From Pseudomonadota bacterium (GTDB taxonomy: Bacteria > Pseudomonadota > Gammaproteobacteria > Burkholderiales > Burkholderiaceae_B): a stretch of DNA of 64,000 nucleotides. Within the stretch, counting starts at the first letter, position 1; every line of letters starts with the position of its first letter. Shown here piece by piece: positions 29,923 to 38,579 of this stretch. The notes under the pieces are model-generated. The model saw only the letters and a list, made by a program, of their open reading frames with translations. It had not been told where the DNA came from and ran no database searches. The stretch covers positions 59,765 through 123,764 of the forward strand of contig JAEZBO010000102.1 of assembly GCA_023427085.1 (NCBI GenBank), in the 5' to 3' direction. Both the position numbers and the translations under genes were made by a program.

Positions 29923-31676
29923 TTTTTCTCGAGACTGGTACGGGGGTCGAAGGCCCGGCCGCCCGACATCTGATGCGCGAACGCCAGCAGCCGGGCTTCG
30001 GCCAGCGGCTTGCCGATCAGCTGCACACCGACCGGCATGCCGTTGCCATCGACACCGATGGGCATGGTCAGCACCGGCACGCCCAGATAGCTGAACGGCC
30101 GCGTCAGCCGGGTGATCTGGCCGACCACGTTGAAGACACTGCCCTTCTTTTCCATGTCGGCGTCGGCACGCGTGGGCACCGGCACCGGGATGGTCGGGCA
30201 CAGCAGGATGTCGGCCTGGCCCATCGGGCCGGACAGGAACTCGCGCAGGATGCGGTCGCGCGCCAGCAGCGCCTCGAGATAACGCACCGCCGGCACGTGC
30301 AGGCCCGGCTCGGTGCGCGAGTAGACCGCCTGCGAGTACGCCTGCGGATGGGCGCGCATCCATTGGCCATGCAAGGTGGCGGCCTCGACCTTGGAGATGA
30401 TGTCGCCCATGGCATAACAAGCCGCCATCTGCGGAAAACCGACTTCGCTGACCGGGCCGAAAGTGTGCTCGACCCCCGCCAGCCAGCGCTCGAACACCGA
30501 TGCGATCGACGCCTCGCAGGCATCGTCGCCGGACAACTTCATGACCGCGACGCGGCTGCCGTCGGCGGCGACATCGAGCAAGGCGGGATAGTCGGGCACG
30601 TCGGCCGGCAGCGACGAGGGGTCGTCGGCGTCATGACCGGCGACCACCTTGAGCAAGATCGCGCAGTCTTGCGCGGTGCGCGCCAACGGGCCGGCGCAGT
30701 CCAGCGTGAACGCACGCGGAAAGCAGCCCTCGCGCGACACGCGGCCATAGGTGGGTTTCAAGCCATACAGGCCATGCACCGACGCGGGCAGGCGGATCGA
30801 GCCGCCGGTGTCGCTGCCGATCGAGCCGAACACGGCGCCCGCGGCGACCGCGGCACCCGAGCCGCTGGACGAACCGCCCGAGATGCGCGACGGATCGAGC
30901 GCATTGCAGCAATCGCCGAAGGCCGGGTTCTGGCCGGTCGGGCCGGCGACCATTTCGTTCAGATTCAAGGTACCGATCGTGACCGAACCGGCCGCTTCCA
31001 TGCGCCGGATCGCAAACGCATCGTGGGTGGCGGTTTCGGGCGGCCGCGCCTTCGAGCCGATGGTGGCGGCGTGGCCGGTGATTTCGAAGCAGTCCTTGTG
31101 CGCCAGCGGGATGCCGTGCAAGGCGCCCAGCGGCTGGCCGGACTGGCGCTGCGCATCGAGCGCGTCGGCGCGCGCCAGCGCCTTGTCGGCCCAGATCTCG
31201 ATGAAGGCGTTGAGCACCGGCTGCGTGGCGCTGGCGCGTGCCAACGCACGCTCGGTCAGCTGCCGGCTGGTGATCTCGCCAGCGGCCAGCCTGGCCACGG
31301 CATCGGCCAAGGTCAACGCGGGTAGCGACGCCTGCGCGGCGGATCCATCGGCCGCGGCGCCAGACCGGGCACTCGCCGAGGCGGCGCTGCTGGCCGGCTG
31401 CTCGCCGGCGTCGCCGCGACATGCCTTGGCAGACACCGCATCGCCCTTGTCCACCAGCACCCGAAGATAGTCCCCCGGATGGCCATACGGACTGACGCTG
31501 CCGGCATTGGCCCGCACCGCGCCGTTCAGGCGCGCCAGCTCCGACGCCAGCACGTCCGGCTCGGTGCGCGACGCGATGCCATGCATGTGCGTGCTGCTGT
31601 ACGCCAGGTAGCGGCTGACGGTGGCCGTGGCTTGCGCCGGGTCATCCCGCCGCGGGTCTTGCTCGGCGCTGCTCAT
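29919..31676 (-). CDS. Amidase (amidase-signature family) with N-terminal extension
   Basis: A 585-residue protein. Residues 1-130 are an extension: a DUF4089/AtzG-like helix (VSRYLAYSSTHMHGIA...ELARLNGAVRANA) and an Ala/Ser-rich linker. The amidase-signature core from about 130 has the Ser-cisSer-Lys triad: Lys in LAHKDCF, GGSSSGSG and SDTGGSIRLPA. AtzG-type small subunits normally partner AtzE-like amidases as separate proteins, so this looks like a natural fusion. It is translationally coupled to the isochorismatase-like hydrolase, suggesting two successive amide hydrolyses. Confidence 0.9.
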   Translation of the reverse strand: MSSAEQDPRRDDPAQATATVSRYLAYSSTHMHGIASRTEPDVLASELARLNGAVRANAGSVSPYGHPGDYLRVLVDKGDAVSAKACRGDAGEQPASSAASASARSGAAADGSAAQASLPALTLADAVARLAAGEITSRQLTERALARASATQPVLNAFIEIWADKALARADALDAQRQSGQPLGALHGIPLAHKDCFEITGHAATIGSKARPPETATHDAFAIRRMEAAGSVTIGTLNLNEMVAGPTGQNPAFGDCCNALDPSRISGGSSSGSGAAVAAGAVFGSIGSDTGGSIRLPASVHGLYGLKPTYGRVSREGCFPRAFTLDCAGPLARTAQDCAILLKVVAGHDADDPSSLPADVPDYPALLDVAADGSRVAVMKLSGDDACEASIASVFERWLAGVEHTFGPVSEVGFPQMAACYAMGDIISKVEAATLHGQWMRAHPQAYSQAVYSRTEPGLHVPAVRYLEALLARDRILREFLSGPMGQADILLCPTIPVPVPTRADADMEKKGSVFNVVGQITRLTRPFSYLGVPVLTMPIGVDGNGMPVGVQLIGKPLAEARLLAFAHQMSGGRAFDPRTSLEKK

Positions 31677-31722
31677 GACTGCTGTCTCCTGTTCATCGGC
31701 TCTCCCCCCTCATCCCGGTGCA

Positions 31723-32709
31723 TCACTGCGCGCGGATACCCGCCTCTTCGGCGGTCTTGGTCCACTGCTCCAGATCCGACACCAGCAGCTCGTGCAGTTC
31801 GTCGGGCGTCGAGGCATGCGGGCGCGCGCCGGCGTTCTTGAGGAACTTGGCGAAGTCTTCGGTGGCGACGACCTTGCCGATCTCGGCATTGAGGCGGTCG
31901 CGCGCGTCGCTCTGCACGCCCTTGGGACCGAACACGCCCCACCAGACGTTGACGACGTAGTCCAGCCCGGTGGCTTCCTTGACGGTCGGGATATCGGGGA
32001 AGTCGGGATCGCGCTCGGCGCCGGTGAAGGCCAGCTTGGGCAGCTGGTCGGTCTGCGTGCCGCGCACCGAGGCCATGGTGGTGATGATCATGTCCAGGCG
32101 GCCGGCAGCCAGGTCGAGCTGCGCCGGCGAGATGCCCTTGTAGCCGACCGTCTGCATCTTGACGCCGGCCTTGCTGGCCAGCAGTTCGGTGGCCATCTGC
32201 GAGCTGTCGCCCAGGCCGGCGCTGCCGTAGTTGATCTTGTCGGGATTGTCCTTGGCGTACTGGATCAGGCCCTTCATGTCCTTGGCCGGGAAGTCGGCGC
32301 GGGTGACGACGACGAAGGGCGCGCTGGCGACCATCGAGACCGCGTCGAAGGCCTGGCTGGCGTCGTAGGGCGTCTTCTGCACGGCGGCCGAGGTCGCCAG
32401 CGAGCCCGAGACGAACAGGAAGGTATAACCGTCGGGCGCGGCGCTGGCCACGTATGCCGAGCCGACCACACCGCCGGCACCGCCGCGGTTCTCGACCACG
32501 AAGGTCTGGCCGGTCTGCTTGGACAGGCCTTCGGCCAGCTTGCGTGCGATCACGTCGTTGCTGCCGCCTGGCGCAAACGGCACGACCATCCGGACCGGAC
32601 GATCGGGCCAGCTGGCCGCCTTGTCGGCCGCCCAGGCTTGCGCCACCACACCGCTGGCGCCCAGCACTGCCACGCCACAAAGCATCTTCAAAGTCTTACG
32701 TTTCCCCAT
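31723..32709 (-). CDS. Bug-type periplasmic receptor, copy 1
   Basis: A 328-residue Bug (tripartite tricarboxylate receptor) protein. The signal peptide is MGKRKTLKMLCGVAVLGASG... with AQAWA-AD cleavage. Conserved pieces are WPDRPVRMVVPFAPGGSNDV, GGAGGVVGSAYVASAAPDGY and INYGSAGLGDSS. Bug proteins bind carboxylates in the periplasm; no TctA/TctB membrane genes are in the window. It likely captures the substrate of the amidase operon. Confidence 0.93.
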   Translation of the reverse strand: MGKRKTLKMLCGVAVLGASGVVAQAWAADKAASWPDRPVRMVVPFAPGGSNDVIARKLAEGLSKQTGQTFVVENRGGAGGVVGSAYVASAAPDGYTFLFVSGSLATSAAVQKTPYDASQAFDAVSMVASAPFVVVTRADFPAKDMKGLIQYAKDNPDKINYGSAGLGDSSQMATELLASKAGVKMQTVGYKGISPAQLDLAAGRLDMIITTMASVRGTQTDQLPKLAFTGAERDPDFPDIPTVKEATGLDYVVNVWWGVFGPKGVQSDARDRLNAEIGKVVATEDFAKFLKNAGARPHASTPDELHELLVSDLEQWTKTAEEAGIRAQ

Positions 32710-32879
32710 GATGGCCTCTTTCTATATTGGTTGAGCCGAAAAAAATCGAAACGACATTGCCCTGAGAACTGCTGACTGCTGCTTGTTCACTGCTGCTTGC
32801 TCACTGCCTGCTGCGGATCAATCCTGCCCGTCGCGCACGGCGCGGCGTCCCTGCTGCCTGCAGAGCACCGCCACCAAGG

Positions 32880-34061
32880 CTAGGCGATCACCGCCCGCTC
32901 CTTGATCGCGCGCTCCACCTCTTCGTCCGTATAGCCCAGCTCCTGCATCAGCCCGCGGGTGTGCTCGCCCAGCGACGGCGCGCTGCGCAGCGTGCGCCCG
33001 CCGGACGCCAGACCGAACGAGATCGGATTGGCGACGGTCCTGTAGCGGCCGATGCCGGGATGCTCGTGCTCGGCGATCAGGCCCTGCTGCTGCACCTGCG
33101 CGTCGTCGAACACGTCCTCGAGGCTGCGCACCACCGAGCAAGGCACCTCCTGGCCGAAGAGCGTTTCCCAATCGTCGGCGGTGCGCTGCATCAGCGCCTC
33201 GCGCAACATCGGGATCAACACGTCGGCCTGCGCGGCGCGTTTCTTGACGCTGTCGTAGCGCTCGTCGTCGATCCACTGCGGCATGCCGATCGCCTTGCAC
33301 AAGGCGGCCCAGAAATGCGGCGTGTTGGCCGAGATGTACAGATGTCCCCGGCGGGTCGGATGGATGCCGGTGATGCCGCCCGAGCGCATGTCACGGTTGA
33401 TGTCGCGCGGCTCATCGTCGGCGACCACCAGCCGCGCGGCCTGCATCGCCAGCGCGCTGCTCAGCAGCGAGACGGCGACGTGCTGGCCCCGGCCAGTGCG
33501 TTCGCGCTGCAGCAGCGCCGCGGTGACGCCGTTGGCCAGCATGGCGGCGCCGTAGTAATCGACCACCGAGCCATAGACGATGCGCGGATCGTCGCTGCTG
33601 CCCTGCGAGGCGCAGATGCCGGTGCGGGCCTGCAGCACCTGGTCGTAGCCGGCGCGATTGGCCAGCGGGCCGGTCTGGCCGTAGCCGGTCAGCGAGCAAT
33701 ACACCAGCCGCGGATTCAACTGCGCCAGCGTGTCATAGTCGATGCCCAGCCGCGGCGGCACCGAGGGCCGGAAGTTGTGCACGATGACGTCGGCCTGCTC
33801 GGCCAGCTTGAGGAACAGCGTGTGGCCGACCGGCGTCTTCAGGTCGACGCACAGGCCGCGCTTGCCGCGATTGACGCCCAGAAACGCGCGGCTCTCGCCC
33901 GCCAGCGTGGACGGATACTTGCGCAGGTTGTCGCCTTCGGGCGGCTCGATCTTGATGACTTCGGCGCCCAGGTCGGCCAGCAGGTTGCAACCATAGGGGC
34001 CGGCGATGTAGGCGCTCAGGTCCAGCACCTTGATGCCGGACAGGGGGAAATCAGTGTTCAT
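32880..34061 (-). CDS. CaiB/BaiF CoA transferase, copy 1
   Basis: A 393-residue class III CoA transferase: MNTDFPLSGIKVLDLSAYIA at the start, then GPYGCNLLADLGAEVIKIEP (with the catalytic Asp region further on at VYGSVVDYYGAAM), and the typical C-terminal LGEHTRGLMQELGYTDEEVE. It moves CoA between acids, activating the substrate for the CitE-like lyase encoded just upstream. It is the second gene of the leftward operon. Confidence 0.93.
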   Translation of the reverse strand: MNTDFPLSGIKVLDLSAYIAGPYGCNLLADLGAEVIKIEPPEGDNLRKYPSTLAGESRAFLGVNRGKRGLCVDLKTPVGHTLFLKLAEQADVIVHNFRPSVPPRLGIDYDTLAQLNPRLVYCSLTGYGQTGPLANRAGYDQVLQARTGICASQGSSDDPRIVYGSVVDYYGAAMLANGVTAALLQRERTGRGQHVAVSLLSSALAMQAARLVVADDEPRDINRDMRSGGITGIHPTRRGHLYISANTPHFWAALCKAIGMPQWIDDERYDSVKKRAAQADVLIPMLREALMQRTADDWETLFGQEVPCSVVRSLEDVFDDAQVQQQGLIAEHEHPGIGRYRTVANPISFGLASGGRTLRSAPSLGEHTRGLMQELGYTDEEVERAIKERAVIA

Positions 34062-34111
34062 AGGTGGCTGACGGTTCGGGTTCGGAAGATGCCGCGATCG
34101 ATGCGGCGAAG

Positions 34112-34981
34112 TCAGGCGGCCGACTGCGCCAGGATCGCGCGGGCGCGGGTGATGAAGGGGCCGTCGATCATCTTGCCTTCGAGCATGTAGGCGCCGTTGA
34201 CGCCGTTCTGGTCGGCCGACTCGACCACCTTGGCGGCCCACTGCCTTTCTTCTTCGGTCGGGCTGAACACTTCGTTGGCCAGCGCGACCTGGCTGGGGTG
34301 GATGCAGGTCTTGCCCAGATAGCCCAGCCGGCGCGCGCGCCAGGCCTCGTCGCGATAGCCCTGCGCATTGGCCACGTGGGTATAGGCGGTGTCATAGGCG
34401 ATCCGGCCCGACGCACCGGCGGCGATGCGCATGCCGAACATCACCGCGTGCACGTTCTGCGCGTCGTCGCGGGCGATGCCCAGCGGCTCGAACAGGTCGC
34501 CCAGGCCCAGTTGCAGGCCCCAGACCTTGTCGTGCGCGGCGGCGATCCCGGCTGCATTCAGCAGCGCGGTGGGCGTCTCGATGTTGGCCAGCACGCGGAC
34601 GTTCAGGGCGGCGCCGTCGCGCGGCGTCACGCGCGCTTCCTGCGCCTGCAGCATCGACACGAACTGCAGCAGGCTTTGTTCCGTCTCGGCCTTGGGGATG
34701 TTGATGACGTCGACGCCATGCGCGCAGGCCGCCGCCAGGTCGTTGGCGACATGGCCGGTGTCGAGCGCGTTGACACGCACCATGATGCACTTGCGGCCTT
34801 CCTGGCGCAGCGTATGGAAGGTGTCGCTGTCGAAGAAGCGCGCCAGCAGGTCGCGGGCCTCTTGCTTGCGGGCTTCCAGCACCGCGTCCTCGAGATCGAA
34901 GCAGATCGCGTCGGCCGCGCTCTTGAGCGCCTTCTCGAACAACTCCGGCCTGGAAGCAGGCACGAACAACTTGCTGCGCAT
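34112..34981 (-). CDS. CitE-like lyase (HpcH/HpaI aldolase family)
   Basis: A 289-residue CitE/malyl-CoA-lyase-type enzyme. Motifs: MRSKLFVPASRPELFEKALK, CFDLEDAV, VINIPKAE, LANIETP and GKTCIHPSQV. The E and D residues bind Mg2+ and the acyl-CoA. It would cleave a hydroxyacyl-CoA made by the neighbouring CoA transferase. As the first gene of the leftward operon, it lies opposite LysR with the probable LysR operator between. Confidence 0.92.
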   Translation of the reverse strand: MRSKLFVPASRPELFEKALKSAADAICFDLEDAVLEARKQEARDLLARFFDSDTFHTLRQEGRKCIMVRVNALDTGHVANDLAAACAHGVDVINIPKAETEQSLLQFVSMLQAQEARVTPRDGAALNVRVLANIETPTALLNAAGIAAAHDKVWGLQLGLGDLFEPLGIARDDAQNVHAVMFGMRIAAGASGRIAYDTAYTHVANAQGYRDEAWRARRLGYLGKTCIHPSQVALANEVFSPTEEERQWAAKVVESADQNGVNGAYMLEGKMIDGPFITRARAILAQSAA

Positions 34982-35055
34982 CGGTTTCCCCTTGTCTTTG
35001 ATGCAGCCATGGTAGCGACAGACGGGGATCGATCGGGCGCTTGCGCGTACGATCA

Positions 35056-35071
35056 GATGATAGCTATCCTA
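35056..35071. promoter_or_regulatory. Probable LysR operator upstream of lysR/citE
   Basis: GATGATAGCTATCCTA lies in the divergent citE-lysR gap, 4 bases before the lysR ATG. It matches GATGATAGAAATCCTA at 35996-36011 in 14 of 16 positions (GATGATAGnnATCCTA). The same regulator should bind both. Confidence 0.75.
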
Positions 35072-35075
35072 GCTT

Positions 35076-35981
35076 ATGAACACCCGACTGCTGACCACGC
35101 TGCTGGCGGTGCATCGCTACGGCTCGATGGCCGAGGCCGCGCGGCGACTGAACCTGACGCACGGCGCGGTGGCGCAGCAGGTGCGTGCGCTCGAGGCCGA
35201 GCTGGGCGTCGGGCTGGTGCGGCGCGCCGGCAAGGTGGCGCACCTGACGCAGGCCGCCCACCGCATTCTCGACGCCTCGCAGCAGATCCTCGACGAGGTC
35301 GGCGCGCTGGCCGCGCTGGCCAATACCAACGAGTTGCGGGGTGAGCTGAGCGTGGGCACCGGCAACACCGTGCTGGCCGCCAAGGTGCCCGACATCCTCG
35401 AGGCGCTCGATGCGCAATATCCCGAGATCCGCGTCAACGTGGTGGCCGGCCAGTCGTCCGAGTTCCACGCCAAGGTCGAGCGCGGCGAACTCGATGCCGC
35501 CATCGCGATGGCGCCGTCGTTCACGCCGTCCAAGGTGATGCAGTGGCGCCTGCTCGACGAAGAGCCGTTCGTCATGATCGCCGCCCGCCGCCACGAGGGC
35601 GAGGACGCCCACCTGCTGCTGCAGCGCGAGCCCTTCATCCGTTATCACCGGGAAACCTGGGCCGGCCAGCAGATCGACGCCTACCTGCGCCAGAACGGCA
35701 TCGAGCCGCGCGAGCGCTTCGAGCTGGCCTCGACCGAAGCGATCACGCGGCTGGTGCACAAGAACCTCGGCGTGGCGATCGTGCCGATCGCATGGGACCA
35801 CTGGCAAGGCGAGCTGGACATCAGCAGCTTCGCGTTGAAGACACCGTGCAAGCCGCGCCAGTTCGGCCTGATCTGGCTGCGCTCGTCGCCGCGGCTGCAA
35901 CTGATCCAGGCCTTTCTGGATGCCGCGTCGACGGTCTACGGCGCCGGTCAGCGACCACCGGCAGCGGCGCGCAGACGATAG
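35076..35981 (+). CDS. LysR-family transcriptional regulator
   Basis: A 301-residue LysR protein. The winged HTH is at residues 1-60 (MNTRLLTTLLAVHRYGSMAE, AARRLNLTHGAVAQQVRALE). The ligand domain spans about 90-290. It is divergent from the CitE/CoA-transferase/Bug/amidase operon and directly before AtuA/DUF4387. It should activate one or both when an intermediate is bound. The ATG is only 4 bases after the operator-like sequence, so the main transcription start may be further upstream. Confidence 0.93.
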   Translation: MNTRLLTTLLAVHRYGSMAEAARRLNLTHGAVAQQVRALEAELGVGLVRRAGKVAHLTQAAHRILDASQQILDEVGALAALANTNELRGELSVGTGNTVLAAKVPDILEALDAQYPEIRVNVVAGQSSEFHAKVERGELDAAIAMAPSFTPSKVMQWRLLDEEPFVMIAARRHEGEDAHLLLQREPFIRYHRETWAGQQIDAYLRQNGIEPRERFELASTEAITRLVHKNLGVAIVPIAWDHWQGELDISSFALKTPCKPRQFGLIWLRSSPRLQLIQAFLDAASTVYGAGQRPPAAARRR

Positions 35982-35989
35982 CGCCACCC

Positions 35990-36014
35990 CCATAGGATGA
36001 TAGAAATCCTATGG
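35990..36014. promoter_or_regulatory. Perfect 9-bp inverted repeat before the AtuA operon
   Basis: CCATAGGAT and ATCCTATGG are perfect 9-bp arms around a 7-base spacer. Inside is GATGATAGAAATCCTA, nearly the same as the site before lysR. This is the likely LysR site for AtuA/DUF4387. Confidence 0.8.
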
Positions 36015-36099
36015 TCTGACGGCGCGGTGCGCACCCCTCGCGGTGATAGCATCGATGCACCCCGGCGCCTGCCCGCCGCACTTCGTCGATACCAGAACA

Positions 36100-37515
36100 A
36101 TGAACCGAGACGCCCCACTCCGCCCGCCCGAGCGGCCCTTGCGCATGCTGGCGGCGACCGCCTGCATCGGCTACGGCTACACCGAGATCGCGCTCGAACG
36201 CGCGATGAGCCTGGGCATCGATTTCATCGGCGCCGACGCCGGCTCGATGGACCCCGGTCCCTACTACCTGGGCGCCGGCAAGCCCTATGTGTCGCCCGAG
36301 GCGATCGAGCGCGACCTGCGCCTGCTGCTCAAGGCGGCCCGCAAGCATGACGTGCCGCTGATCATCGGCTCTTGCGGCGGCAGCGGCGGCACGCCGCATC
36401 TGCAGCTGACCCGCGAGATCGTCGAGCGCATCATCGCGCAGGAAGGCCTGAGCGCCCGGCTGGCCGTGATCGGCGCCGAACCCGAACGCGAGCTGATCGC
36501 CGAGCGGCTGCGCGCCGGACGGATCGCCGGGCTGTGGCCCGAGCTGCCGCTGGACGAGGCGACCGTGCGCGACGCCGAGCGCATCGTCGCGATGATGGGC
36601 GCCGAGCCGTTGCAGCACGCCCTGGCACAAGGCGCCAACGTGGTGCTGGCCGGCCGCTGCAGCGACAGCGCGATCTACGCGGCGATCCCGGTGATGCGCG
36701 GCTACGATCCGGCGCTGGCCTGGCACCTGGGCAAGACCATCGAATGCGGCGCCACCATCGCCTCGCCCAAGACCGGCCAGGACTGCATCATCGGCACGCT
36801 GGGCCCTGACTGGTTCACCGTCGAGCCCGGCCATCCGGACAAGCGCTGCACGGTCGCCAAGGTCGCCGCGCACACCATGTACGAAAACCCCTCGCCCTAC
36901 GAATTCCTCGAGCCCTCGGGCCTGGTCGACACCCGCGACTGCGAGTACGACGCCGTCGACGAGCGCATCGTGCGCGTGCGCGGCAGCCGCTTTACACCGG
37001 CCGGACGCTACACGGTCAAGCTCGAAGGCGTGGCCCATGCGGGCTGGCGCGCCATCATGCTGGCGGGCATCCGCGATCCGATCCTGATCTCGCGCATCGA
37101 CGCGTTCACGCAGCAGATCCATGCGCGCACCGCCACCGAGGCCGCCGCGCTGGGCCTGTCGGCCGACCAATACACCTTGACGGTGCGGCGCTACGGACTG
37201 GACGCGGTGCTGGGCGATGCCGAGCCGCAGCGCGACCAGGCGCCGCACGAGATCGGCCTGCTGCTGGAGGTCGTCGCGGCCAGCCAGCGCGAGGCGCTGG
37301 CGGTGCTGGCCAAGGCCCGCTACATCGCCATGCACACCGAGTTCGAAGGCCGGCTGTGCAGCGCCGGCAACCTGGCCATGCCTTTCTCGCCGTCCGACTT
37401 CCCGGTCGGTCCGGCCTATCGCTTCAGTGTCTGGCACGCGATGGAGCTGGACGATCCGCTGGAAATCTTCCCGATCGAATTCGCCGACCTCGGCACGCAG
37501 GAGTCACCACGATGA
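36100..37515 (+). CDS. AtuA/DUF1446-family protein
   Basis: A 471-residue protein of the AtuA (acyclic terpene utilisation)/DUF1446 family. Motifs: MLAATACIGYGYTEIALERA, FIGADAGSMDPGPYYLGAGK, IIGSCGGSGGTPHLQLTREI and LAGRCSDSAIYAAIP. The ATG at 36100 is chosen because the upstream codons lie in the operator area; an ATG at 36043 is possible. Full AtuA proteins are about 590 residues with a C-terminal ferredoxin-like domain; here that domain seems to be missing and the adjacent DUF4387 gene may provide it. Biochemical role unknown. Confidence 0.88.
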   Translation: MNRDAPLRPPERPLRMLAATACIGYGYTEIALERAMSLGIDFIGADAGSMDPGPYYLGAGKPYVSPEAIERDLRLLLKAARKHDVPLIIGSCGGSGGTPHLQLTREIVERIIAQEGLSARLAVIGAEPERELIAERLRAGRIAGLWPELPLDEATVRDAERIVAMMGAEPLQHALAQGANVVLAGRCSDSAIYAAIPVMRGYDPALAWHLGKTIECGATIASPKTGQDCIIGTLGPDWFTVEPGHPDKRCTVAKVAAHTMYENPSPYEFLEPSGLVDTRDCEYDAVDERIVRVRGSRFTPAGRYTVKLEGVAHAGWRAIMLAGIRDPILISRIDAFTQQIHARTATEAAALGLSADQYTLTVRRYGLDAVLGDAEPQRDQAPHEIGLLLEVVAASQREALAVLAKARYIAMHTEFEGRLCSAGNLAMPFSPSDFPVGPAYRFSVWHAMELDDPLEIFPIEFADLGTQESPR

Positions 37516-37832
37516 ACCGTTTGTCAGACATCGCCACGGTGCTGCGTTCGAAGAACGCCGGCGCCTTCGTGTTGACGCTGGACGTGGTCTTCAAGACCCG
37601 AGAGGACTATCAACGCATCATCGACAGCAAGGCGCTGCAGGCCGAGCCCATCGCCGCCGCCTACCGCGTCGACGCCGCCGACGTATCGATCATCCCGTAC
37701 CCCACCGTGCACTCGATCAAGGTCACGATGCCGCGGCGCGTGGGCTCGGGCGACCTGGGCGATTCGGATGTCTATGGCTCGCAGCAGCACGTGCCGCTGA
37801 TGCTGATGGCGTTGCCGGCGCTGGACGGCTAA
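37512..37832 (+). CDS. DUF4387 protein
   Basis: A 106-residue DUF4387 protein: SDIATVLRSKNAGAFVLTLD, then VFKTREDYQRIIDSKAL and PYPTVHSIKVTMPRR. It overlaps the AtuA stop (ATGA) and its TAA overlaps the stop of the convergent isochorismatase-like gene. DUF4387 genes are common partners of AtuA. The function is unknown. Confidence 0.9.
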   Translation: MNRLSDIATVLRSKNAGAFVLTLDVVFKTREDYQRIIDSKALQAEPIAAAYRVDAADVSIIPYPTVHSIKVTMPRRVGSGDLGDSDVYGSQQHVPLMLMALPALDG

Positions 37833-38521
37833 TTGCCGGCGCCTGGCAGCCCGGCCAGGTACTGCACCACCTCGGCGCTGTCGACCACGTCGGCGAACTG
37901 CCGGTCCATGTCGAATAGCGACAGCGCATGCGAGATCGGGATGCGGTCGAACACGCCGTCGCCGACCACGATGGTGCGAAAGTTGTACGAGGACGCGTCG
38001 AAGACCGTCGCGCGCACGCAGTTGCTGGTCGAGCCGCCGACGATGATGACGGTGTCGATCTGCCGTTCGACCAGGTAGGCCAGCAGCGGCGTGCCAAAGA
38101 AGCCGCTGGGCTTTTTCTTGACGAACACGATGTCCTGCGGCTGCACTTCCATCTCGGGCAGTATCTGCGCGCCGGTCGAGCCTGCCAGGCACCAGTGGTC
38201 GATCTCGAGCAGATCGCGCTTGCGGCGATAGACGCCCATGTCCTTGCCGGCCGGATCGAGCTCGAAGGCCGCGAAGAAGCACGGCACCTGCTGCGCCCGC
38301 GCCGCCCGCAGCACGGCCTGGATCGGCGCGATCGCCGCGTGGCCGCCCGCGCCGCTGTTGGACGGCCAGTCCTGCGGCGCGGCCGGATCGCCGATCATGA
38401 AACGCTGCACGTCGATGACGATGATCGCCGGCCGCTCGCCGAAGCCCATCCGGCGGCCGAACCTGGCGCGCGAGATGACGTCCCGATCGGCCTGCGACAG
38501 ATACTGGTCCCACACTGGCAT
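37829..38521 (-). CDS. Isochorismatase-family cysteine hydrolase, copy 2
   Basis: A 230-residue paralogue of the protein at 29215, with the same N-terminus (WDQYLSQADRDVISRARFGR) and triad: Asp in AIIVIDVQRF, Lys in FVKKKPSGFFGTPL, Cys in GGSTSNCVRATVF. It is in an operon with a second Bug receptor (38580). Its stop overlaps that of DUF4387. The two copies probably act on related amides. Confidence 0.9.
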   Translation of the reverse strand: MPVWDQYLSQADRDVISRARFGRRMGFGERPAIIVIDVQRFMIGDPAAPQDWPSNSGAGGHAAIAPIQAVLRAARAQQVPCFFAAFELDPAGKDMGVYRRKRDLLEIDHWCLAGSTGAQILPEMEVQPQDIVFVKKKPSGFFGTPLLAYLVERQIDTVIIVGGSTSNCVRATVFDASSYNFRTIVVGDGVFDRIPISHALSLFDMDRQFADVVDSAEVVQYLAGLPGAGN

Positions 38522-38579
38522 GCTGCTGATCCTCGATGAGGGCCGCGACGCGTCGGGCGCGCCGGCGGCCGTGCCGCGC

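Noticed and set aside
32818..33300. Minus-strand frame overlapping the end of the CoA transferase gene
   Set aside because: Arg/Ala-rich shadow of the CoA transferase in another frame.
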